Assembly (NCBI RefSeq): GCF_001641265.1
Contig: NW_020167532.1
Coordinates: 248,001 to 312,000 of the forward strand
Reading direction: 5' to 3'
Source of the DNA: Pseudogymnoascus destructans
Taxonomy: Eukaryota > Ascomycota > Leotiomycetes > Thelebolales > Thelebolaceae
Length of the DNA: 64,000 nucleotides
Shown here: piece after piece, positions 10,533 through 22,529 of the stretch
Layout: each line of letters starts with the position of its first letter
Numbering within the stretch: the first letter of the stretch is position 1
The notes under the pieces: generated by a model
Told to the model about the DNA's origin: nothing
Databases searched by the model: none
Seen by the model: the letters and a program-made list of their open reading frames with translations, nothing else
Translations under genes and position numbers: made by a program

Positions 10533-11675
10533 TTATACAGAACCAAGACGCAAGAGCGCCTCGATGGCCTCACGCTCCTGGGAGTCGGAGGCCATCCCAA
10601 GGGAGCTGAAATCGACCTTGGGGTTAGATGCTTGTTGAGAGGAAATATGATCATGGCGAAGTGGCGCTGATTTTGCCAGAGCCGAGAGAGATGCTCCGCC
10701 GTAGTTGTTTGATACAGCTCCTCCAGTATATACATGAGTATTGAGGAAGCTGAGTCCGCTAAGAGGTACGGATCCGTTGTAAGAGGCTTGACGAAGGGCG
10801 ACTGCGCCGACTGCGGCCCAGTCTTCGTCGTCGGTCATGTCTTCCGGGTCGTCTCCCATCATTTCATCGTCTGGAGGCGCTTCGGAAGAAGAGCAGGAGC
10901 CATCAAGTGACATCTTGTCTACTTCTTCCATCTCCATATCGATGTCATCTTCGTGGGAGAAGACCACAGAGTCGCCAGCCCAGCTGGAGGATGGCGCGTT
11001 GGGTCGTGCCCTGCCACCAGAGTTGTTATTGTTGATGGGCATTCCCATCGAGTAGGTTGGCATGCTGGGGGGTGGCGACTGTTGTCCGCGAGATTCTCGG
11101 CTTGGTTGGCCGTTCATTCTCGCATCCCATCTTCCCCATCCCACCTTCTCGAACTTGACGTCTCCGCCCCGTCCGCCGCCGTCGCCACCTCCACGACCTT
11201 CCAGCGCTCCGACTACCAGTCGTCGAGCCTTGGCTGGTGGGATGCTGGAGAATCCAGGAACGGAGGTGGTGAGGTATCCCATGATGTGGCGAATGGCGAG
11301 AGGGCCGTTGTTCAGAAGGATGTCGGGAAGGTGGTGCTTCGCGAGAAGGGTTGGGGTGATGGACCCGGTCGTCTCAAACCCATTCTGAGAATCCATGCTG
11401 CCGCCACTACCATCGCGGAGGTCAAAGTCGGACTCGACGGCATCCAGGTGACCTAGGGCAGTGGAGCCGTAGTTTTGCGACTTGAGGCCGTGTGGCGGCA
11501 GATTCGGAGAGATGGAGTTGGGAGGAGTAGGGAGGGTGTGGGTAGCTTTCGTAGCAGGAAAACTCTTGGCCAGACCACTAGTGAAAGCGTCTGGACTCAA
11601 GGGCTTCTTTATGTCGCGAGCATTTGCCATGGAGCCATTTAAGGCGATGGAAATGCTAGATCTCGTCGTAGCCAT
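10533..11675 (-). CDS. Stb3-like Sin3-binding transcriptional regulator
   Basis: One exon, 380 aa. The conserved Sin3-binding/Stb3 domain sits at about residues 105-195: LPDILLNNGPLAIRHIMGYL, then TTSVPGFSSIPPAKARRLVVGALEGR and VKFEKVGWGRWDAR. In budding yeast Stb3 binds the ribosomal RNA processing element and recruits the Sin3 histone deacetylase to growth genes. The stretch between ALEGR and VKFEK is Gly-rich (GGGDGGGRGG). A strongly acidic segment follows (HEDDIDMEMEEVDKMS, DDEMMGDDPEDMTDDEDW), then a conserved-looking end (REAIEALLRLGSV). The upstream region is long (1.6 kb), as is common for regulators. Confidence 0.82.
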   Translation of the reverse strand: MATTRSSISIALNGSMANARDIKKPLSPDAFTSGLAKSFPATKATHTLPTPPNSISPNLPPHGLKSQNYGSTALGHLDAVESDFDLRDGSGGSMDSQNGFETTGSITPTLLAKHHLPDILLNNGPLAIRHIMGYLTTSVPGFSSIPPAKARRLVVGALEGRGGGDGGGRGGDVKFEKVGWGRWDARMNGQPSRESRGQQSPPPSMPTYSMGMPINNNNSGGRARPNAPSSSWAGDSVVFSHEDDIDMEMEEVDKMSLDGSCSSSEAPPDDEMMGDDPEDMTDDEDWAAVGAVALRQASYNGSVPLSGLSFLNTHVYTGGAVSNNYGGASLSALAKSAPLRHDHISSQQASNPKVDFSSLGMASDSQEREAIEALLRLGSV

Positions 11676-13288
11676 ATTGACAGAAGGGTTGCTTGGGATC
11701 GTTTCTCTATTGCGCGCGCGAAATATTAGCCACCAGTACGATATGCGCGCAAGAAGAATATCACGAGTCGAGCGTTGGAAGCACTCGGATATGGAATTTC
11801 TTGTTGGGTTGACTCACTCGGCTTGCCAAAGAAACGAGGCGATCGATTGCCGGACGCGATGACCGGGTTGGTGCGAAGCGACTGGAATCAAGTCTTCTGG
11901 TGACAGGCTATCTTCGTACGAATTTACTTGATGATAAGGCCAAGTAAAGCGACCTTTGAAGCTCAGGCAGCGCTGATATATGCGAAGCAGATTGATTGTT
12001 TGCTGTGCGATTCTTATTGTTTGGTGATGTTGATGGAAGGACGAGATGGAAGGGGTGGAAGGGGGGGGGGAAGGGGAAGGGTATAACCATCCAGGCGGAC
12101 ACAGGTAAGTTAGTCAATGTGGGAGTACGTACTCCGTACTGAGAGTGGGACATGTGCCGTAGCGTAACTTACTCGTACAGTGTTGGGTTGGAGACAAAGC
12201 GGACAGGCGGATATTAGCGGACCAAGGAAGAACTCTTATCTCTCCAGCTAATAAATACGGGAACAGTACTCCGTACTTGTATTACATTTATGAATCAACC
12301 TTTGCCGGCGGTAAGAGAGAAAGGGCCCCTAAGTCACGAACCGGGAGTCGCCATACCTTGGTACCTCACATTCTACCGTGTGAAAGTGTGGTAAGAAGTA
12401 CTGTTCGATGGCATGGTGGTGGTGGCATGGTGGTGGTGGCATGGTGGTGGTGGCATGGTGGTGGTGGCATGGTGGTGGTGGCATGGTGGTGGTGGCATGG
12501 TGGTGGTGGTGGTGGTGGTTGGCGTGCTGTGTGCCGGAATAACGCGTCGTTATTCGTCCTTTAGTTGAGACCAGCTGATAGATGGACTCAGTCTACGAGT
12601 AAGTTAGTAGCGACAGTAGAGTAGTACATACAGTAAAGCAAAAGCAAGGAATGCAGATAATGATGCCTTAGAACCCGCGAGACAACAAGACAACGACGTT
12701 CAGTAACGGTGCATGTTTCCTTGCTTTTTACAGCGAGGACTCCACTCCCCACTTCGGCTGGCGCACAAAGGGAATTCCCGTAATTCATCTTGAGGTTTTG
12801 ATTGCTTTATCTATCCGAGCCCTCTCCACTTGCCCTCATTTCGTGCCCTTGGTGCGCCTGGATTCCCACGGATCGCAAACTTCCCTCACGGAAATTGATA
12901 ATTGAAACCAAGCCATGACGTGCGTACGAAGTTCGCCCACGGCGTCGGACTTTCTCAAAAACCTTAGCTAGCTCCAACAATAACACTGCAAATCCCACGT
13001 TCCTAGCTTGTCAAGACCTGATTGCTCGGTTATTATTGAGGGGAAATCGACAACCAGCATCATGCATGGTTTGGCGGGGTCAAGTTGATCAGGCACGTTT
13101 CGATAGAACTGGACCGGATAAAATGGCACGCTTTGCTCGCCACCATCGATCAACGCCGATGAGACGTGTTTTATACAACCACCACCCCCCCCGCATGTCT
13201 GGCGAAACGTGGGTCGTAAACCTCCTACTGTACTCCGCCATTGAAGATGTATCTTCGACACGCCTAGATTCATAGTCAATACTTGGCC
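11676..13288. other. Long intergenic region upstream of the Stb3-like gene
   Basis: About 1.6 kb between the Stb3-like start and the Top3 3' end. It holds a poly-G run at about 12061-12070, a repeated 'actccgtact' motif (near 12131 and 12269) and the 14-bp minisatellite listed separately. No convincing coding exon. The open frame that runs through the minisatellite is His/Trp/Val repeats and is not a gene. Confidence 0.45.
12410..12522. repeat. 14-bp G-rich minisatellite
   Basis: The unit CATGGTGGTGGTGG is repeated head to tail seven times; its C falls at 12412, 12426, 12440, 12454, 12468, 12482 and 12496, exactly 14 apart. The last unit runs into pure GGT triplets. The period is not a multiple of three, which argues against a coding role. 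Strong purine/G strand bias makes G-quadruplex formation possible. Confidence 0.95.
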
Positions 13289-15502
13289 CTAAGTAACATA
13301 GCTTCCTGAATTGCCGATCACGTAATCGCACAGAAATGAGAAACTCACAGCTATCAAATGTCCCACTTCCTCCTCAGTCTGGTCATAGACTCGTTTATAC
13401 AGTCCTATTTCGGCACGCAGAACCTCGTTCTTTGTCTTGGTACCGTCGCAGATGGCCTTAAGCTGGAGCTCCAGTTCCTTCCGTAAAAACGGCTTGCTCA
13501 GCTTCTCCTCGAAGCCGATATTGTCGTATCCTTCTATTAGCGCGACTCCAAGAGTCGTTGGTATGAATTCCTCCACGCCTCCGCTTGACCTTCCACTTTC
13601 AGCGGCAGCAGCCCCTCCCCGCCCCCTCCCTCTGCCTCGACCACGGCCAGCACCTCGGCCTCTTGCTGATGCACCGTCCTCCCTAACAGTCACATTACCA
13701 TCTCCCCTTGACTGTGTCATGACGTATCCACGGTCCTTAATTTTTGCTATATGTTCGGCCATTGTAGCATCTGTTCCAATACCATTGGCGTCCATTAAGG
13801 CAATAAGATCGGGTTCGGTAAGATATCCTGGAGACACGGTCTTGCCATCAGTAAGAGTGGCTTCTTTCGGCTCGAACTGTTCCCCAAGAGTGAACTTCGG
13901 GAGCATATTTCCCGTCCAATTCTCATAAGGGTAAACGTCCAGGAAATTGCGCTCCAGTACTATAACTCCATGGGCATGAAAAGCTTCGGGGCCATATTGT
14001 AGCTCGATATCTGTTGCGGTTCCAATGGCATCTTCAGAGCAACATGCCAGGAATCTCCTGACAACAAACTCGTAAAGGCGGCCCTCGTCACTATTCCGGT
14101 CTGCATTGTAGGCAGCAATGGGATGAATCGGCGGATGTGCTTTGTCGTCATTTCGCCCTGCACGAGGCCAGTGGAAGCCCCCGTTGACTAAATTCTGGGC
14201 AAATGGTCCCCATCTGTTGTCTTGTGTGTGCTTCTCAACAAGTGATTTGAGGTTCATGCCCTTGTCAAATATATCCGTTTCTGTTCGGGGGTAACTGATC
14301 ATTCCTTTGTTGTAGAGGTCCTCTGCCACTTTCATTGCGGTCTGACTGTTCATACGCAGGAATCGACTGGCCATTTTTTGCAGCTCAACTGTAGTGAGCG
14401 GTAGTGGCTTCCATCGATTGGTCGGCTTTTGCTGGACCTTGGTGACTTTTACTACTTTCGCGTCGAGACATCGCTCGAACAGTATTGTGACGGCAGCACG
14501 GTCAAAAAGCCGGTTCCGATTCCAGTGAAATGTTGCGTCAATATTGTCACGAGTATGAGTGACCTTTATACTCCAGAACGGTTCTGGCACGAAGTTTTGA
14601 ACCTTCAAATATCGATCGACGACAAAGCCAAGAGTGGGAAACTGGCATGAGCCTGTTATAACCGTGAGAAGAGGGCTCTCCGCAATTAAATTGGAGGAAA
14701 GGCCTACCGTAAGAAATTTTGGCACCTCCTAATGGGCCTCCAAGGGACTGGAGTGAGAGAGTTTGAAAGCGAGTAAATGCAAAACCGATTCTTAGATCAA
14801 GCTCAATGCGAGTTGCAACTGCATCCACTTGACGGCTATCAAGGTCTATAGGATGTTTAGCTGCATTTATGACGTGTCTAAGAAATGTTAGAATACACTA
14901 CAGAATGGTATCGGTATCTTACACTCGTTCTATGTTGCTGAACTTTGCTCTCTTGACTTCGATGGACGAATTGCCTTTGACTGCCTGTTCTCTAACTTCA
15001 TTACCGATATGTTCCCCTTCGCGGTCACAATCAGTCCATATGAAGAGGATTCTGGCATTCCTGGCTTGGGTCTCGATATTCCTTGCAATAGCCGCTTTGT
15101 CCTTGGGATGTGTTAGTGGTTGCCTTCGGGTCTCGCTGGGCAGCTTACATTGTGGACTTTGACATGAACACGACCGTCAAACAACTTGCGGGGGGGAGGA
15201 TATCTCCAATCTTTAAACTCGGGACCGAAATCTACTTCGGTCAAATGCCCAAGTACGCTTGTCATGGTAACATTACACGCTCCCCATGGTGGGCCGAAAT
15301 TGAAAGTGAAGTCATAGTTCTTGGTATACTGGGCGCCAGTCACATTTCTCTGCCAGATATCATCAGTATTGGGCGCAGAGAGTGTGCTATACGCATCTTT
15401 TAGGTTCAGTCTTACTGTCGCAAAAGATCCTCCGCCAAGATGTCCTGCAACAGCCTTCGCGATGCTAGGCTTCTCCGCCACGCAAAGGATCGTGGGACCC
15501 AT
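13289..15502 (-). CDS. top3: DNA topoisomerase III (type IA)
   Basis: Exons 15502..15149, 15101..14923, 14877..14708 and 14652..13289 give 688 aa. Introns are 47, 45 and 55 nt. Top3 passes single DNA strands and works with the RecQ helicase Sgs1 and Rmi1 to dissolve recombination intermediates in the nucleus. The TOPRIM domain is N-terminal (ILCVAEKPSIAKAVAG; IWTDCDREGEHIGNEV with the acidic triad). The active-site block is SYPRTETD, with Tyr as the catalytic residue. GSCQFPTLGFVVDR crosses the third junction and confirms it. Near residue 590 an RGRGAGRGRGRGRGRGG insert replaces the zinc fingers of animal TOP3A. The C-terminus could differ: splicing 13348..13306 (GTGAGT..TTCAG) would end at 13276 with a shorter, different tail. 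Confidence 0.93.
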
Positions 15503-16032
15503 GATTTCCTGTCATACCATGCTCCCACGCGTCTTAAGAGGCTATAACTTTAAGAAATCTCCGGAACAAATATCATATTGACGTTTCCCGTGTCGATTCC
15601 ACGTCGATATAAAGCAGCGTGTATGACCATTCAACGCGTGTCTGCCAAATTTTATTTCGACAGGCAGGGTAAATAAATATGCTTAAAGGGTTTATATGGG
15701 GGCCCTGTCAGCAGGAACAGGATCCAGAGGAACAAGCAGGCACAACCAAGCAGACCCCTGTATACCTGTATGTAGTATGGAGCGCTGCAGTTGTACAAAA
15801 ATGACAGTGGCGCTTGCTTGCACTGTGATTAATACACGCGCAGTTTATAAAGTGGTCCAGCTACAGCCAGGTACAGCAGGGTTGTTGTGGATAAGCTTTC
15901 AATAAGCGGTGCTCCGTATAAATGTCGCGTATGACGACACGTCTCCAACTGCACACGAGCCCATTTGCCTGTACACGACCTCAACGACATCTCTCGTGTT
16001 ACACGCAGCCGCAGAGTAAACATATACGATAG
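15503..16032. promoter_or_regulatory. Divergent promoter region of Top3 and the DUF1295 gene
   Basis: A 530-bp gap between two start codons read in opposite directions. No coding exon or strong motif is seen. Confidence 0.4.
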
Positions 16033-17314
16033 ATGCAGCTCGTCGCCACGACCATGGCATTACCGGCTGTGGCCACGTTCGAGGAGTGCGCCGATTTCTC
16101 GCAGACCGTCGCTCCCTTCATACCTCAGCTGTACGAATTGCCCCAAAAGCTCCTCAACTCATATTGGAACCGCGATGAGCTCCTTCAGCTTTATATTGCG
16201 ACAAACCCCTTGGTATCTGCGTTAGCATTGGGGCTGGCCCTATTCCCGATAGTGTGGATCGTGTCGGAAGTCAACAGGAACTATTCGCAGGTCGACCGTC
16301 TTTGGAGCATCTTGCCGGCGATATTCATTGGGCATTTTGTAGCATATGGACATGTGGTTGGGCTGGATACTGAGAGACTGGATACCCTTTTAGTTGCTGT
16401 TGTTATTTGGAGCGTAAGTTATCCAGAATAAGAGTCTCGCTCAGCGGCTAATAAAGAAATAGGTGCGGTTAACTCATAACTACTGGAGACGAGGAGGCTA
16501 CAGCATTGGCTCTGAAGATTACAGATGGTGAGAGCATATTCTGGCTTGAGTAACAGTTACACAATGTTGACAACATGCCCAGGATGATTATTAAAAAGAA
16601 GGTCAATTCATGGAGCACGGCGATATGGCCCGTCTTCAACATCATCTTCATTGCTGGCATGCAACTTGGTCTCCTCCTTTTGATCTCGACGCCTGCCTAT
16701 ATCCAGCTGCTAGTATCGAATATGGAAATGCCGATATCGAAGGTCGATACGTTATTCCCCAGAGCCCTTGTTGGTCTTGTCCTGATTGAGGCCCTGGCTG
16801 ACCACCAACAATGGAGTTTGTACTCAATTCATATTGGCTGATGTGGACACTGACATTTATCTGTGAAGGTTTCCAAAGTGCAAAGGCGAAATACAGGGCC
16901 ACCGCCAAAGTCCCCCAAGGTTACGAACAAGGAGACTTAGAGCGAGGCTTCGTCGTCAGCGGCCTCTTCTCTTTGTGTCGCCACCCAAATTTTGCGTGCG
17001 AGCAAGCCTTCTGGGTTGTCTTATATCAATGGTCGTGCTTCAACACTGACCAGCTATATAACTGGACTGGAATCGGCGCGTTAAGTCTGGTTTGCTTATT
17101 CCAGGGATCCACTTGGTTGACGGAGAAGGTCACAGCACAAAAATACCCAGAGTACAAGGAATACCAGAAACGAGTCAGCAAGTTCATCCCGAGGATGTCT
17201 CATGCGCTGCCCGGAGACCCGGTTGAGCAGCCTAGTGTTGAGCCTGCGACAAGATCGAAGGCAGCTGGCGGCAAGAAAGGGGATAAGGGGCAGAAGGGGT
17301 CCAAGAGAAACTAG
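16033..17314 (+). CDS. DUF1295-family membrane protein (steroid-reductase-like superfamily)
   Basis: Exons 16033..16413, 16463..16527, 16583..16815 and 16869..17314 give 374 aa, with introns of 49, 55 and 53 nt. Hydrophobic segments follow one another across the protein, for example SALALGLALFPIVWIV, TLLVAVVIWS and IIFIAGMQLGLLLLIS. The DUF1295 signature is clear: RLTHNYWRRGGYSIGSEDYRW, ALADHQQWSFQSAKAKYR, and RGFVVSGLFSLCRHPNFACEQAFW. The RHPN-type motif is the NAD(P)H/lipid-handling core shared with 5-alpha-reductases and isoprenylcysteine methyltransferases. Substrate is unknown. The C-terminus is a Lys-rich tail (GGKKGDKGQKGSKRN), likely cytosolic and possibly an ER retention signal. The second ATG (MALPAV) is a possible alternative start. 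Confidence 0.86.
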
Positions 17315-17835
17315 AGTATGGGGTCGGACGATCGGACACTTTGGACGTCATGATTGACAGGGTTCTGTAGATCCCAATATACACATCTTCGATTGCGAAA
17401 AAGAGATTGGAGATAATGAGCGGAAGTCGCTTTGTACCCGCCTTTAGCCTCTAATTTTTGGGAGACGCCGTCGTTTCCATACCCGCTAGCTAGTGGATAA
17501 GAAAGTCGGATGCCACATCGCGCGACGCATTGCCGAGTAGGGCAATTTCTATAAAACTGGCGCGACGGTCAGTTTAAATCACAATCAGGCCATTGAGGTC
17601 AAGCGTATTTCGGAATCTCTTAATTCTACCTCCCTTCACAAAACAACAACCAAGTTTTCCTCAAGAAAACCTCTCTACAGATTCTTCATCCTGTGACAAA
17701 AACTTCATAGACCTCCTAAAAATCAATATTCCCTTATCGGATTCACATTTCTCTTTCGGACCACTTCCCCCGAAAGGTACGCACCGCTCTCTGGCGTGAC
17801 ATTACAACCTCTAATTCACCTCTAGCCAACCCGTC
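17315..17835. other. Intergenic region and leader, with a possible 5'UTR intron
   Basis: No gene seen. Just before the next start codon, the stretch 17776..17825 has GTACGC at its start, CTAAT inside and CTCTAG at its end, the layout of a leader intron. This is inferred from splice-site shape only. Confidence 0.35.
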
Positions 17836-18396
17836 ATGTCCCGCAACTCCGCCTTGAAGCGCCTCTATAGCTCCTCCTCCTCCAGCGCCTCCGCCAACGA
17901 CTCCCCCGCGACCACCACAGCCACCACCCCCGACCCCTCGCAGTCCCGCCGCGAATCCGAGCACGACGACAACGACTCTGCCTCAAGCACAGCCTTCAAC
18001 CCCGCCAAGGTCTCCTCCAAGCTCACAACCCTCGCTGCCAGCGCCGCCACCGTCGTCCCGGGCTCCGATGAAGGTCACCCCAATGATCCGCTGTTGCGTG
18101 TTTATGACCCCTCCAAGGACGACAATCTGAGCATGGAGGAGCTACTCGCCCGTCCGCGCCTGCCGCGCACGCCACACGAACGTGCCGCTATGAACAAGCT
18201 GAAAGCCGGGCTGGAGACTGTTGCAAATGGTGGCGCATCGGCGGAGCTTGGTCCGAAAGAGCAACTTGCTGCCAAGAAGCTCCTGGAGCAGGCTGGAGAG
18301 GCGCTGAAGAAGGCCGATCGCGAGGAGCATATGAAGCTTATCATGGGCATGGCTAAAGACGTCGACGCCAGCTATGCGAGGAGTAATGAGCAGTGA
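17836..18396 (+). CDS. Small unrecognised fungal protein
   Basis: One exon, 186 aa. I do not recognise the family. The first ~60 residues are low-complexity (Ser/Ala/Thr, then acidic SEHDDNDSASS). Residues ~90-186 look folded: DPLLRVYDPSKDDNLSMEEL, LARPRLPRTPHERAAMNKL, then an Ala/Lys/Glu-rich helical run ending in DASYARSNEQ. Strong codon-level G/C bias and a normal leader support a real gene. No membrane segment, signal peptide or Cys/His cluster is seen. Confidence 0.65.
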   Translation: MSRNSALKRLYSSSSSSASANDSPATTTATTPDPSQSRRESEHDDNDSASSTAFNPAKVSSKLTTLAASAATVVPGSDEGHPNDPLLRVYDPSKDDNLSMEELLARPRLPRTPHERAAMNKLKAGLETVANGGASAELGPKEQLAAKKLLEQAGEALKKADREEHMKLIMGMAKDVDASYARSNEQ

Positions 18397-19053
18397 TTGG
18401 GGTGTACTGCTTATGGCCTGGGCTGTGTTTTGTCATGGGGCGTTTTCAAATCTTTTCCCTTCACGATACCCTGGGATGTGCAACAATGGAGTTTGTTAAT
18501 TGGTGGCGATGGGATAGATCTGGCTTATTGGGTTCTGGAGTATGGCTTAGATAGTACGATTAGAATCTGGACGGCGTATTAATGTGATACTGGGGGGGTT
18601 ATACTCAAGGTCTCTGTAGCTTATATGGCTTGTGAGCCTCCTATAAAGACAGTGAACCAGTTCCTGGTTAATAATATATACATTTCATGATCACAACTGT
18701 ATCAAAACGCGATGAGTGATATAAATACGATCGATTTAACTTTATAATGTGAGGGCTGTGACGTGCAGCTGGCCTAGGTATCTCAATAAATTCTCCAATC
18801 CAATCCAAACCACCGAACAGACGCAGGCAGCCATATGTACGTACGCACGCAGTCCAACTCTATAACCACCAATAACGAATGTAAAGCACCAAAAATGTAT
18901 CGCCCAGTTGAGGGGCATAATTGTTGCTCTGAAGCAGTAAAATATTTCGATGAACCACCAATGCTCTCTAATGACCAAACGACCGACCAATGCTAGGAGT
19001 AATAAATAAAACGTAGATGCGTAAGTTTTTTTTTGGGAGGATTTTCTGAGCAT
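18397..19053. other. Intergenic region between convergent genes
   Basis: About 650 bp between two stop codons facing each other. AT-rich in parts; probably mostly 3' untranslated sequence. No gene seen. Confidence 0.45.
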
Positions 19054-22000
19054 TTAGACCCTGTTACTCGCGAAATCAATCACAGTACAATCATCTTCAA
19101 AGAAACCCTCTTCATCATCTGGCAGATCAGAAGTGGTTCGTGAGGACTTCCGCCGGCGGGTGGTGCTGACGATGGGCTCCGATAAATCATCTGGGATCCT
19201 TGTGGTGACTCGCTCCATGGAGTCAGCTGGTAAAGCGCGGTGATACTCGGATGACATGAGAGCGTCTTCATCAGAGTGTTCTTTCCCAATGTGAAGGTTG
19301 GCAGCATGTATAGGGCCACCAAACACCCATGGTTGACCAGAGGCGCGGTTAGCCTTCTCCGTAGAAAGCTGGGGAGAAAACAGTGCCGAAGTTGTCGGAG
19401 ATAGAAGTTGGTGTGAAACCTCGGAGTATGCAAATAGCGTAACTCGAGGATCCGTGTGGAATGGCTGATAAGGTGCATTCGATTCGATTTCAGCGTGAGG
19501 GATGGAGGACTCGGTTCCCAAAATGAGGCCTCCTGCAGATAGAGATGTAGGACGTGAGAGAAGTGTGCGGTTCTCCCCTGCATCAAGGTCCTCTTCGTCC
19601 GCAAGATCGAGCTTTCGCTTTATCAATGGAGCAATCTTATTATCCGGGATCGACGGGATCCTGATATCGACCGGAGCAGTTCCGATGTGGATACGGTTCA
19701 CACCAGGTTTGCTCTTGGACCTAATGTGCTTAATCGTATACATCTTGACATGGCCATCCACAAGTGCAGCAAATGTCTGTTTGCCGCGACCGCCTAGCCA
19801 CTTCACACAGCCGACTGAGCAAATTGTTGCTGTCTGTGGAAGATGCAATTTATTGTCGCCAGCTCTTCTGAATTGTTGAATGGTGCCGGTCGCTGCACCA
19901 AACGATTTGCTTATTCCCGAAGCGATTGCCTTCCCACCTTGGCCAGCAATTGCAGTCAGGCTTGCAGTAATGGCACCTGTTCGGTTTGGAATAGGGCCAA
20001 AGCTGCCACTTGCACCCCGTGGCCGTGCTAAGAATGGCTGGGTGAGGTTCCAAGCTGCATTAGCCACGTTACTTGCCATTGCAGCTGCCGAAGGAGAAGC
20101 CTCTCTAATATTGGATGGGTACACCGACGACGATATTTTCGGGCGATGACGAAGAGGTGGCCAAATGAAGGCGTTGTGTGGCACGTCGAGAAAATGTACC
20201 GTGTTCCGCTCTGTGACCATGGCAATCGTTTCACCAAGTGGCATGGTCCATATCACATCGACAATTCTCGCAACAGTAAGGCGAGTAAACAAAGCAATCT
20301 GCCGAACATGTATACCCTGCGAAGGCCCAGGAGCCTGCGGTTGCAAAGCTGAAGACTTCGTATGCTGTATCCGCATCAGGTCCCAGATAAATTGAACGTC
20401 CCCCTTGTTGCTTGCGGTGAACAAGGCTAGACCTGTCGGAGAGAATGACATATAACTGCAGCCAAGAGGCACTTTGAACGTGGCCATAGTCGCAGATGTC
20501 GTATTCCGAAGCGTTGCAAGCTTGCCAAGGTCCACAATTGTTATAAGAACGGGGTCCGACTGTGACGTATCGTACTGCAAGGCGGCTCCATGCGTGGGTG
20601 GAAAGTCCGGAAGAGGTTCCTTCTGGTTCGAAGACTGCCAGCTTCCGTTTACATTATTGGTAGGGTTATGCCAATAATTCGCCCATACCCTTGATCCTTG
20701 GTCCCCAACCCATTTCGCACCCTTGATAGCCTCTTGAGCTGCCTGGCGTCGCAAACGGCCCCAGAACTCTTCTCCCTGGGGCGTGTCAACAGCACAGTTA
20801 GCCGTAGGCATTTGTGGCGGTGCGAAAGTATTCAGTCCAGGTATTCTAGTGTTCGACTTCGAGATGTCAACACGCGCTCTTAGCGACACTTGGTTCATTG
20901 CACTAGAAGGGCTGTAAGCCAGCCATTGGCCTCGTAGTGAAAGTAACGTCGACTTTGGACGTAATTTATTCAGCCTGGCTTCATTGAACTGGCCATCACC
21001 ATCCCCGAAATCAGGCTGGGTTGATGACTCATAAGGGGCTGGTTGTTGAATTGTAGTCCAGAACTTGCCTAGGCATCGAAAGCTCATTGACGAATCGTTG
21101 TCGATCTTTATTTGACGGAAAACCCATAGCTCGCCAGTGATTCCTGATGAAACCACAATATTTCCTGCGTCTGCAGTTACCGTCAAAGCACCTGCTGGTG
21201 CTGGAGGGACGAAATGCGGGCTTGTGATCGGTATTGGGAGAATCGTCTCTGGAAGAGAGAGAAGTGTTCCCACGTATCTCTTCGTGCTTAACGACCAAAC
21301 TTCCACTGTTGTTTGATAGTGTTTAGTCGAGCCCCCTTGCATACGATGACCTCTTGATGAATTGCAGATACTGCCAAATGTCTGTTCGGCGGGTTCTGTG
21401 GCTCCAAGATTTGGTGAACCCTGTTCGCCATCATTTTCATATAATGCAGGTCCATGTACCACAGCAGCAATCAAAGGAAAGCCGCTGGAGAGCTCGCCTT
21501 TCACTGTCCATGGCAAAATCTTCGCGCTATAGACACCACCGCGTAGGCCATCGAGAGTCGATATCTCGGTGTGTCCCGACTTCGAAATTGCATTAACAGT
21601 CAAGCCTCCTTCAAACCCAGATATAACCACACTCTCAGTGTGTTTCGAGCCAGTTCTGGATGTATTAATGCTGTCCAAACCAAAGAAGTAACCCTGTGAG
21701 CCTGGTTTTAAGCCCATGCGGCGAATCGGTAGCCCTAAATTGATATCGGGCGCACCATAGAAATGCGGCTGCGCCTGGTGGGGAAGGGGAGGATGGGAGG
21801 CAAAGCGCTGTGACTGTTGAGAATAAGTCGAATTTCTGCGATGCATGCTGGATCCTCTTTGTGACATATTGTCCTCAAATGGATTGTGCCCATCGATCTG
21901 TACGCTTAGTGGCCTTCGACGATAACTAGGTGGGGACGCGGATGGGTTATGTCCATTTACGCCTTTCCGCTCTCGTTGATTCCATTCAGCAAGTGTATTT

Positions 22001-22529
22001 TTGTCATCATAAGATGATGGAACCGTCGGCGGAGTGTCGCTGGGGTTGACGAGATTACCTGGAGAGCTCGAGAACGGTGGGATGTTTCTGGCCCATTCCG
22101 TGGTGCTCCGCCCCGGAGACTGGCCAAAGTCAGGGGATGGTAGAGCGTCCAGCAACGGCGATGTTATTCCTGGCCTATTTGTACTTGTCGCAGTTGTTAT
22201 CGGCTTGACGTCAGAAACCGGTGGTGTAAAAGGCGGCGGCGAAGGAGTTGCTGGCTTATTGTCGTCTCTGTTATACGATCAGTATGGCGCCTTGTTTCAC
22301 GGGGCGCTGCCTTCAACGGCGGTCTGGCATATGTCTTTACTTACAGTACTTTAGATGCAATATTTATTGCCGTAGCGCCTCGACCATTGTTATCCTTCGC
22401 CGCCGCATTTCTCCTTTCCTTCTTGGACGGAATGGTGGCTGAGGGAGATGATGACTGGGGTGACTGTTTCCGAGCCAGCGATGCGATAATAGATGCAGGT
22501 TTGTTGTCTTTCTCAGTCGAACGGGTCAT
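19054..22529 (-). CDS. BCAS3-like WD-repeat protein
   Basis: Exons 22529..22345 and 22267..19054 give 1132 aa; the intron is 77 nt (GTAAGT..ACAG). The N-terminal ~250 residues are Pro/Ser-rich and disordered. A beta-propeller-like region follows, with blocks such as LRGGVYSAKILPWTVKGE, HYQTTVEVWSLSTKRYVGTL, LRGQWLAYSPSSA, FKVPLGCSYMSFSPTGLALF and GETIAMVTERNTVHFLDV. The pattern and order resemble the fungal proteins with a BCAS3 domain; animal BCAS3 is a WD protein that associates with autophagy membranes. The C-terminus is acidic (DLPDDEEGFFEDDCTVIDF). I am fairly sure of the WD fold, less of the BCAS3 label. Confidence 0.68.

Noticed and set aside
10047..10670. Two open frames of about 100 aa on the plus strand
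   Set aside because: No conserved pattern, poor codon bias, and they lie in the probable 3' region of the Stb3-like gene.
12277..12564. Open frame of 95 aa through the 14-bp minisatellite
   Set aside because: Its content is only the translated repeat (Gly/Met/Val/Trp), and the 14-bp period shifts frame each unit.
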